From the NCBI RefSeq assembly GCF_001687565.2, contig NZ_CP016534.2, positions 372,001 to 436,000 of the forward strand: a stretch of 64,000 nt of DNA, given 5' to 3'. Both the position numbers and the translations under genes were made by a program. Below are positions 51,268 through 57,840 of this stretch, piece by piece; positions within the stretch are counted from its first letter, which is position 1; the number at the start of each line of letters is the position of its first letter. Under the pieces are notes generated by a model. It worked only from the letters and a program-made list of their open reading frames with translations. It searched no databases and was not told where the DNA came from. The stretch comes from Planococcus antarcticus DSM 14505 (GTDB lineage Bacteria > Bacillota > Bacilli > Bacillales_A > Planococcaceae).

Positions 51268-51528
51268 TCATTCCAAGGAAGCTTGATCGCAACTATTGTC
51301 AATCGCCGCAAACGCTGTAGTCGTGAAAGCTGCCTGTTCAGGAATCTCAGTGGTCAATTGATTTTTGGGAGGTATCTCCGGTAGGTCATTCTGACGTGTC
51401 TCGATATATGCGTACATTCTTTCCTGGCTGATCACCTTTTCTAAAGGGTTGCCGTAAAAAGATAAGAGGATTAAACCAAATGCTCCAACAATTAAAGTGA
51501 TGCCCAAAAGTGAGAGGAATCCCTTCAT
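51268..51528 (-). CDS. Small membrane-anchored protein, unknown function
   Basis: 86 residues with an N-terminal hydrophobic helix (about 4-26) and an extracellular or cytosolic polar tail with a Pro-rich middle. The ribosome site is AGAAGGCGGGA, 8 bp before the ATG. No family recognised. The neighbouring degenerate repeat ends just beyond its stop codon. Confidence 0.5.
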   Translation of the reverse strand: MKGFLSLLGITLIVGAFGLILLSFYGNPLEKVISQERMYAYIETRQNDLPEIPPKNQLTTEIPEQAAFTTTAFAAIDNSCDQASLE

Positions 51529-51669
51529 AATAAATCCCGCCTTCTTGTATTTGCTTACAATAAAGAACGCTGCATCCCGTAAGAAAGTTCCCTATTGCTG
51601 TCTATTGCCGTTTACGAGATACTTGGAACAATGCAAAATACATTCAAATCGAAGAGAGGCGGACTATTC

Positions 51670-52740
51670 ATGATTTCATTGGAAACAGGAATTTGTCGAT
51701 TGTTTAAAATCGATTATCCGATTGTCCAAGCAGGTATGGCAGGGGGACCAACGACGGTCGAGCTGGTTGCTGAAGTCAGCAATGCAGGAGGACTGGGAAC
51801 TTTGGGGGCGGCTTACATGGCGCCCGATGCATTGCGGCAAGCAATCAAGGAAATTCGTTGTGCAACCCAAAAGCCGTTTGGCGTCAATATTTTTGCAGCA
51901 CCGGCTCAAGATGATTTTCGCCGCTTAGCAGAAGTCCAAAAGACGTTAAGCCCTTTTCGTTCGCAGCTAGGGATTCGAGAAATCCAAGCCTCTTATCAAT
52001 CACCAGATTGGAGCGCAGAACAGTTCAATATCTGCATTGAGGAAGGCGTGTCGATCGTCAGTACAGCTTTTGGCTGCCTGTCAGCTCCTCAAATGAAAGC
52101 TGCTAAAGAGCGACAAGTTAAAATTGTGGCGATGGTAACGACAGTGGCAGAAGCAAAGCAGGCAGAGGCTTCAGGAGTAGATGCTCTAGTAGCCCAAGGA
52201 AGTGAAGCAGGAGGGCATCGTAGCACTTTTTCGCTTGATCAGCATCCAGCAGGGGCGCAGATTGGAACACTTTCCTTGGTTCCACAAGTAGTCGATGCAG
52301 TCGGAATTCCTGTCATTGCAGCAGGGGGGATTGTGGATGGACGTGGGCTGGTTGCTTCGCTGGCTCTTGGAGCACAAGGAGTCCAAATCGGCACCCGTTT
52401 TGTCAGCTCTACAGAATCCGGCGTGCATAGTGCTTACAAGCAGGCAGTATTCAAAAGCGACGAGGAGAGCACGGTTGTGACTAAAAGTTTTTCGGGACGT
52501 CCGGCACGCGGCATCAAAAACCGTTTTATTCAGGAATTTGAACAAACCGGTATCAATCCTTTGCCATTCCCTTCTCAAAACACTATCACCAAAGACATTC
52601 GAGCAGCTGCAGCAAAAGCCAATAATCCTGAATTCATGTCGTTATGGGCTGGGCAATCTACACGGAGTTTGAAGGAGGAAGTAGCTGCGGCAGAAATTGT
52701 TCGGACCATCATAGAAGAGGCGAAAGGGATATTAAGCTAG
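51670..52740 (+). CDS. Nitronate monooxygenase / FabK-like FMN enzyme
   Basis: 356 residues, TIM barrel of the 2-nitropropane dioxygenase family. Motifs: PIVQAGMAGGPTTVELVAEVSNAGGLGTLG (flavin phosphate and active-site region), QGSEAGGHRST with the conserved His (about 178-188), PVIAAGGIVDGRGL and LGAQGVQIGTRFV. It oxidises nitronates; enoyl-ACP reductases of the FabK type share the fold. The ATG at 51670 follows GAGAGGCGG. Similar to B. subtilis YrpB. Single gene. Confidence 0.85.
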   Translation: MISLETGICRLFKIDYPIVQAGMAGGPTTVELVAEVSNAGGLGTLGAAYMAPDALRQAIKEIRCATQKPFGVNIFAAPAQDDFRRLAEVQKTLSPFRSQLGIREIQASYQSPDWSAEQFNICIEEGVSIVSTAFGCLSAPQMKAAKERQVKIVAMVTTVAEAKQAEASGVDALVAQGSEAGGHRSTFSLDQHPAGAQIGTLSLVPQVVDAVGIPVIAAGGIVDGRGLVASLALGAQGVQIGTRFVSSTESGVHSAYKQAVFKSDEESTVVTKSFSGRPARGIKNRFIQEFEQTGINPLPFPSQNTITKDIRAAAAKANNPEFMSLWAGQSTRSLKEEVAAAEIVRTIIEEAKGILS

Positions 52741-52839
52741 TCTTGTTTCTGAATTGAAACGATCAAAGTGAAGCTCGAGTTTCTAATTCGCACATGCTAT
52801 ACTAATGAAAGTTATTTTTAAGATGAGGAGATTAGACGA

Positions 52840-53676
52840 ATGGAATGGAAGAATATATACCGCGGCATCTTAATGGGCATTAGCGATTTGATCCCTGGGG
52901 TCAGCGGAGGTACGATTGCGTTTATTTTAGGGATTTACGATCGCTTATTGGAGTCAATCAGCGGATTTTTCAGCCGGGATTGGAGAAAATATCTCGGATT
53001 TTTAGTGCCGCTCGGCCTTGGAATTGTTATAACCCTTCTATTGTTCAGTAGAGTCATCGAATATTTATTGGAGCAGTATTATGAAGCGACGCAGTTTTTC
53101 TTCATGGGGCTGATCATCGGGGTCATTCCGTACATCATGAAACAAGCGGAAGTTAAAAAGAACTTCACTTCGCGACATTTGATTATTCTGGTGGTTATTG
53201 GAGCGGCATTGGCGGTTACTGCTTTCATACCGACTGAGGAAGACTTGGCGCCAATCACATCACTCACTCTGCCTGTTTTCTTTTTGCTGTTTTTCTCCGG
53301 GTGGTTAGCCAGTATGGCAATGTTATTACCTGGAATCAGTGGTTCGTTTATTCTGCTGTTATTGGGCGTCTACTCGACAGCCATCAATGCCTTATCCACG
53401 CTGAACATTCCGGTTGCCTTGGCTATCGGTGCCGGCGTCATCGTTGGATTTATTGTCAGCAGTAAGGCAATCCAATACTTACTGGAGCACTTTACTTACG
53501 TTACTTACGCGGCAATTATCGGTCTGATTATAGGGTCTTTGTTTGTGGTATTCCCTGGCTTCTCGGCTGATTCAGACACGCTCATCACCAGCCTCGTGAC
53601 GTTTGCGCTTGGCCTGGCATTTACTTTGCTTTTCAGTTCACCTAAAAAGACCGCTATTACAGAAGAGTTTAATTGA
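52840..53676 (+). CDS. popT: DUF368 polyprenyl-phosphate translocase (PopT)
   Basis: 278 residues, about eight hydrophobic helices. Two related Gly/Pro/Ser motifs, DLIPGVSGGTIAF (about 16-28) and LLPGISGSFILLLLG (about 160-175), mark an inverted repeat as in the DUF368 family. Members were shown (2022) to return undecaprenyl phosphate across the membrane. The uppP gene, which makes undecaprenyl phosphate, lies 1.5 kb downstream on the other strand. GATGAGGAG precedes ATG. Confidence 0.88.
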   Translation: MEWKNIYRGILMGISDLIPGVSGGTIAFILGIYDRLLESISGFFSRDWRKYLGFLVPLGLGIVITLLLFSRVIEYLLEQYYEATQFFFMGLIIGVIPYIMKQAEVKKNFTSRHLIILVVIGAALAVTAFIPTEEDLAPITSLTLPVFFLLFFSGWLASMAMLLPGISGSFILLLLGVYSTAINALSTLNIPVALAIGAGVIVGFIVSSKAIQYLLEHFTYVTYAAIIGLIIGSLFVVFPGFSADSDTLITSLVTFALGLAFTLLFSSPKKTAITEEFN

Positions 53677-53678
53677 AG

Positions 53679-53716
53679 AAAAGAGGGACCATCATAAATG
53701 ATGGTCCCTCTTTTTG
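53679..53716 (+). terminator. Terminator after popT
   Basis: AAAGAGGGACCATCAT / ATGATGGTCCCTCTTT, 16-bp perfect stem with a T run. Confidence 0.93.
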
Positions 53717-53722
53717 AGTTAA

Positions 53723-53983
53723 TGGCGCTTGCGCTTTCGGTGTCTAGCTCCAGCGCCCAGATTCTAGGCTCATAAGTCACTCTGACTGTGCGACAAAGAA
53801 CGCCGCTTCGTCAGTGCGTCTTATGCCCGTCGAATCTACACGGGCGCTTGCGCTTTTCTTGTTGTCTAGCTTCAGCGCCCAGTCCCTCGAGTCGCTTCAG
53901 CCTTGCCACCAATGGCTGAAGACCGCCATTACTGTCAAGGCTTCCAGCGCTTGTCGGGACTACACGGGCGCTTGCGCTTTTCG
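53723..53983. repeat. Dispersed intergenic repeat, copies 2 and 3 in tandem
   Basis: Copy 2 spans about 53723-53868 and copy 3 about 53841-53983; they share the junction CGGGCGCTTGCGCTTTTCTT. Each begins with GGCGCTTGCGCTTT, has GTCTAGCT(C/T)CAGCGCCCAG, a variable middle, and ends with CTACACGGGCGCTTGCGC. Copy 3 is closest to the copy at 39953-40093. No gene is present in this 375-bp gap. Confidence 0.88.
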
Positions 53984-54051
53984 GGTACAAAGGCTTTTTG
54001 TTTTGTGGATGATGCGTTTGCCATTAAACTATAAGGTAAGAGGTGATGTGT

Positions 54052-55179
54052 GTGCGAAAACTTTTTTGGTTGATGGTTCTGTTGCTGGCCGTTTTTTTTG
54101 CGCGCCCGATTTGGGAAGAACCAGTTGGTGAATATGTCGATTTAAGTTTCTTGGATTCTGTCGATCGCACAATTGAAAATGTCACTGAAGATCCGGAAGT
54201 GTCCCGGGCGATGGATGGAGCCCGAAACTTCACTTCGCGTGTGGGGACTGAACTGCGGTCTATGATCGCTTCCAGCTCGCTTGAAATGCCGGAAGCTGTG
54301 GCGAAACCGGAACTAGCGGAAACGGATTCCTTGGTTGCCGTTCACAATGTGACGCTTGGCATGGACAAAGATGAAGCCCAGGAAAAAGTCGGGATGCCGC
54401 TCCGCTTGATGCGTAATGAGTACGGCACTGACTGGCATAGCTATCATCAGGATTATCAGAACTATGTGTTGTTGTCCTATGATAAGGATGAAAAAGTGAA
54501 CGGAATGTTCACCAATCAGGATTTGATTTCTTCTACGGAAGGCATCACGATGGACTCCACTAAATCTGAAGTCCGTTCGTTGCTTGGCGTCCCGCTGAAA
54601 AGCCTTCAAAAAGGTAATGTTCAATATATACTTGATACCCGTGAAGAATACGATGTCTTTAAAATCGATAATACCTACACGACGATTTTTTATGATATTC
54701 ACGAAGGAGATAGCGTGACCGCCGTGCAGGTGATCCACGAGGATTTGGAGAAGGCACGGCCCGAAATATACGCAGAGGCGAACGAAGAATTGAAGGAAGG
54801 CTATGAATACCTGCTTTTCGAATTGACCAATTCGGCACGTATTCAGCGCAACTTGCCGCTGTTGAAATGGGATGAACAGACCCAGCTGACAGCTCGCAAG
54901 CATAGTAAAGACATGGCGGACAATGAATATTTCAGTCACACTAATCTGGAGGGTCAATCACCGTTTGATCGTATGAATGAAGACGGTATCTCATTTTATG
55001 TGGCTGGTGAAAATTTGGCATATGGTCAGTATAGCAGTATTTTCGCGCATGAAGGCTTAATGAATTCTATGGGGCACCGTGAAAATATTGTCAAACCAGA
55101 GTTTGGATATTTAGGAATAGGCACAGCGTTCAATGAAGAGAATCAGCCGTATTACACGGCTAACTTCTTTAACCGATAA
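54052..55179 (+). CDS. Membrane-anchored CAP-domain protein (YlbC-like)
   Basis: 375 residues. An N-terminal hydrophobic anchor (about 4-18) is followed by a CAP-associated region with two similar repeats (VTLGMDKDEAQEKVGMPLR at about 96 and ITMDSTKSEVRSLLGVPLK at about 163). A C-terminal CAP/SCP domain follows (about 245-370) with HSKDMADNEYFSHTNLEGQSPFDRM, AGENLAYG and SMGHRENI. B. subtilis YlbC has this layout; function unknown. GTG at 54052 follows AGAGGTG. It is convergent to uppP. Confidence 0.85.
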   Translation: MRKLFWLMVLLLAVFFARPIWEEPVGEYVDLSFLDSVDRTIENVTEDPEVSRAMDGARNFTSRVGTELRSMIASSSLEMPEAVAKPELAETDSLVAVHNVTLGMDKDEAQEKVGMPLRLMRNEYGTDWHSYHQDYQNYVLLSYDKDEKVNGMFTNQDLISSTEGITMDSTKSEVRSLLGVPLKSLQKGNVQYILDTREEYDVFKIDNTYTTIFYDIHEGDSVTAVQVIHEDLEKARPEIYAEANEELKEGYEYLLFELTNSARIQRNLPLLKWDEQTQLTARKHSKDMADNEYFSHTNLEGQSPFDRMNEDGISFYVAGENLAYGQYSSIFAHEGLMNSMGHRENIVKPEFGYLGIGTAFNEENQPYYTANFFNR

Positions 55180-55181
55180 AC

Positions 55182-55222
55182 AAAAGGCAGACTGTCATTT
55201 TCATGACAGTCTGCCTTTTAGA
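55182..55222. terminator. Bidirectional terminator between CAP gene and uppP
   Basis: AAAAGGCAGACTGTCAT / ATGACAGTCTGCCTTTT, 17-bp perfect stem with A and T runs on both sides. Confidence 0.93.
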
Positions 55223-56053
55223 TTAATTTAATAAGAGCCATGCCAATACGACGAGTGGTCCGACGATAAAGCAATAAATAGCGAAATACTTTAATTGCCC
55301 TTTCGCCATAATATTCATGAACCATTTTAATGAGAAATAAGAAGCAACGAGAGACCCAAGGAATGCCATCAAATACGGAATTGCCATCGAAGCTAAGTTA
55401 TCATCATTGATGATATCCGTGATGCTCAGAACCGCACCGCCTAGGCTGATTGGGATAAATAATAAGAATGAAAAACGCAAAGCGGTTTCTTGATTGATGC
55501 CTCGTGCCATTGCGGCTACGATGGTAGCACCGCTTCGGCTGATGCCTGGAATGAGGGCTATAGCCTGAGCTCCGCCGATGATGATGGCATCTTTCATTGT
55601 CATATTGCCATCTTTACGCTGGCCGCGCATATTGCGGATCCACCAAAGACCAAAGCCAGTGACGATTAAGGTCAAACCGACTGTCACGATGGTCGAAAGG
55701 TTGTCGTCTATGGCATCTTGGAACAAGACACCGATGAAGGCAGCGGGAATAGTCGCGACGACGAGATAGACAATAAACATGAAGTCCCGCTTGGTTTCTG
55801 CATTTTTAACGGTAAAATATTTCAAACCATTAACGACAAGTCGTTTAATATCATCACGATAAATGATCAAGACTGCAATCAGCGAGGCGCTATTGACTAG
55901 CAATGCAAAAGTTGAAACGCTTCCTTCAATCTGTACATCCAGGAAATATTGAGCGATTAGCAAATGCCCACTTGATGAGATGGGAATAGGTTCGGTAAGG
56001 CCTTGAAACAGGCCAAGAAGTAGAAATTTGATTGTAAGCCATAATAGGTCCAT
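55223..56053 (-). CDS. uppP: Undecaprenyl-diphosphatase UppP (BacA family)
   Basis: 276 residues, eight hydrophobic helices. The two catalytic motifs are [13 protein letters not shown] (about 18-30; family E-x3-P-x-S-S-x-x-H) and [10 protein letters not shown] (about 167-176, with the catalytic Ser and Arg). It dephosphorylates undecaprenyl diphosphate for cell-wall lipid recycling and gives bacitracin tolerance. GGAGGATTTCTTCTA precedes the ATG. popT lies nearby. Confidence 0.95.
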   Translation of the reverse strand: MDLLWLTIKFLLLGLFQGLTEPIPISSSGHLLIAQYFLDVQIEGSVSTFALLVNSASLIAVLIIYRDDIKRLVVNGLKYFTVKNAETKRDFMFIVYLVVATIPAAFIGVLFQDAIDDNLSTIVTVGLTLIVTGFGLWWIRNMRGQRKDGNMTMKDAIIIGGAQAIALIPGISRSGATIVAAMARGINQETALRFSFLLFIPISLGGAVLSITDIINDDNLASMAIPYLMAFLGSLVASYFSLKWFMNIMAKGQLKYFAIYCFIVGPLVVLAWLLLN

Positions 56054-56084
56054 TAGAAGAAATCCTCCATTGATTGTTCATTGA

Positions 56085-56113
56085 TTGACATAATCGTACG
56101 TTTTTTGTCTAAT
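56085..56113 (+). promoter_or_regulatory. SigA-like promoter of the second AI-2E gene
   Basis: TTGACA (56085-56090) and TCTAAT (56108-56113) with exactly 17 bp between them. Confidence 0.6.
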
Positions 56114-56196
56114 ATTTTCAAAACTACATAAAAAATATAATACCATAATTTCATGGTAAAATGGGTATACTAATGAAAAGAAAGGAAGTGACATGT

Positions 56197-57279
56197 TTGA
56201 CGAACAAGCTTTGGTTTCAAGTAGGGGTAGGAATAATTCTAGCTTTAGTCATTATTCGATTGTTTATTGAAGTACAAGGTATATTTGATCCTCTGTTTAT
56301 TATAGCAGGAACAATTTTTGTGCCATTATTGTTAGGGGGCGTTTTGTTCTTTTTAACACGACCAATCCTGAATTTTCTAATGAAGCGGAAATTCCCGAAA
56401 TGGGCTGCGGTTCTTACCGTGCTTCTGTCGATTGTTTTAGTGTTTTATTTGTTTTACATCATGATTGGACCGATTGTTACCGGTCAGATTAATTCATTGG
56501 TGGATAACGCACCTGAAATTATAGAAGGCGTGGAAGAATCCGCTCAATATATATTCGATCAGCGAGATCGTCTTCCTGATTCAATTGAACAACAGTTGAA
56601 TGGCATGGCTAGTCAAATTGGTGATCGTCTTGGTGACGTTGGTGGATGGATCATTTCCTTTGTCACCAGCCTTGTCTCTGGTATTATAACTTTGGTGCTG
56701 GTGCCGTTTTTCCTGGTTTACCTATTGGTCGACCATGAGAAATTTGTTCCGTTTATTTCCGGTTTCTTTTCCGGAGAACGGAAAGGGTGGATCCGCAAAA
56801 CATTGCATGACATCGATGAAACCCTGCAGGCCTATATTCAAGGCCAGTTGTTTGTCAGCTTTCTCGTGGGAATCATGCTGCTGATCGGGTATCTGATAAT
56901 TGGGCTGGACTATGCGTTGCTGCTGGCTTTAATCGGTATGGCCACTAACGTCATTCCGTTTTTAGGACCTTATATTGCGGTTATTCCGGCAATTATCATT
57001 GCGCTTGTACAAGACCCAATCATGGCAGTTTATGTAGCCATCATCATGCTTGTCGCACAGCAGATCGAAAGTAATTTCATCACGCCGAACGTTATGGGGA
57101 AATCACTCGACGTACACCCGTTAACGGTTATTACACTGATTTTAGCAGCAGGAAATATTGCCGGTCTATGGGGCATCATTTTAGCGATTCCAGTATATGC
57201 CGTGATTAAGACTATCGCGAAAAATGTTTATGCAAGACGAATTGAAATCAGTAAAACAGCTACACGCGATATCGAATAG
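56197..57279 (+). CDS. AI-2E family (PerM-like) transporter, copy 2
   Basis: 360 residues with about eight hydrophobic helices. The C-terminal blocks FLGPYIAVIPAIIIALV, QQIESNFITPNVMGKSLDVHPL and LAIPVYAVIKT parallel the copy at 33754-34845. TTG at 56197 follows AAAGGAAG at 8 bp; an in-frame ATG at 56161 is upstream of it. Substrate unknown. Confidence 0.85.
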   Translation: MTNKLWFQVGVGIILALVIIRLFIEVQGIFDPLFIIAGTIFVPLLLGGVLFFLTRPILNFLMKRKFPKWAAVLTVLLSIVLVFYLFYIMIGPIVTGQINSLVDNAPEIIEGVEESAQYIFDQRDRLPDSIEQQLNGMASQIGDRLGDVGGWIISFVTSLVSGIITLVLVPFFLVYLLVDHEKFVPFISGFFSGERKGWIRKTLHDIDETLQAYIQGQLFVSFLVGIMLLIGYLIIGLDYALLLALIGMATNVIPFLGPYIAVIPAIIIALVQDPIMAVYVAIIMLVAQQIESNFITPNVMGKSLDVHPLTVITLILAAGNIAGLWGIILAIPVYAVIKTIAKNVYARRIEISKTATRDIE

Positions 57280-57282
57280 ACC

Positions 57283-57318
57283 AACCTGTGAACTTATGTT
57301 CACAGGTTTTTTTTTTTT
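57283..57318 (+). terminator. Terminator of the second AI-2E gene
   Basis: AACCTGTGAAC / GTTCACAGGTT with T10 or more. Confidence 0.92.
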
Positions 57319-57335
57319 GAAAATAAAGTTCTTGC

Positions 57336-57389
57336 TTGACCTGATAAGGTTTACCCCCTAAACTAATAATATTGGTTGAGGGGGTAAAC
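57336..57389 (+). promoter_or_regulatory. Promoter and inverted-repeat operator of the MarR-MMPL operon
   Basis: TTGACC (57336-57341) and TAAACT (57359-57364) are 17 bp apart. The 11-bp arms GTTTACCCCCT (57349-57359) and AGGGGGTAAAC (57379-57389) are perfect complements 19 bp apart, with the first between -35 and -10 and the second over the transcription start. An inner weak palindrome (AACTAATAATATTGGTT) is nested between them. The right arm also forms the ribosome site of the MarR gene. Confidence 0.7.
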
Positions 57390-57393
57390 TATT

Positions 57394-57837
57394 TTGGACA
57401 TGCGAATAAAAGAGGCGGTGGATCTTTTTCAAGAGGTGCTGATCTACGGAACAGAGCGAGTTATCAAGTCGGTTGATCACCCTTTATGGAAAGAGTATTC
57501 ACCAGAGCAGATTCAAATGCTGAAGCTGATTGGTAAGGAAAAAAGAGTTACTTCAGCAAGGTTAGCGGTACTACAGGCCGTACATAAAAGTGCGATTTCC
57601 AGCCGTATAAAAAAGTTGCTGCAAAAAGAAGTGATTCAAGTTGTTCAGACTGCCGACAGACGTGAAAAATTACTGGAACTCACGGATAAAGGCCAGGTTC
57701 TTATTTTGGAGCTGGATCAAGTGTTGACGGATTACATCGAAAAGCTAATGTCCGAAAATATTGCGGACGAAGAAATAGACCAATTTCTGACGATTTTTCG
57801 GAAACTGAAAAAAATTATAAAAATGGATGGAGTGTAA
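57394..57837 (+). CDS. MarR-family regulator of the MMPL exporter
   Basis: 147 residues. The winged helix region is about 40-110: YSPEQIQMLKLIGKEKRVTSARLA, then KSAISSRIKKLLQKEVIQVVQTADRREKLLELT. TTG at 57394 follows GGGGG at 9 bp; ATG at 57400 is possible. It is followed after 3 bp by the MMPL gene. By position it represses its own operon through the inverted repeat upstream. Confidence 0.87.
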   Translation: MDMRIKEAVDLFQEVLIYGTERVIKSVDHPLWKEYSPEQIQMLKLIGKEKRVTSARLAVLQAVHKSAISSRIKKLLQKEVIQVVQTADRREKLLELTDKGQVLILELDQVLTDYIEKLMSENIADEEIDQFLTIFRKLKKIIKMDGV

Positions 57838-57840
57838 CAC

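Noticed and set aside
53723..54051. Hidden gene in the 375-bp gap after popT
   Set aside because: The gap is filled by two copies of the dispersed repeat with stops in all frames.
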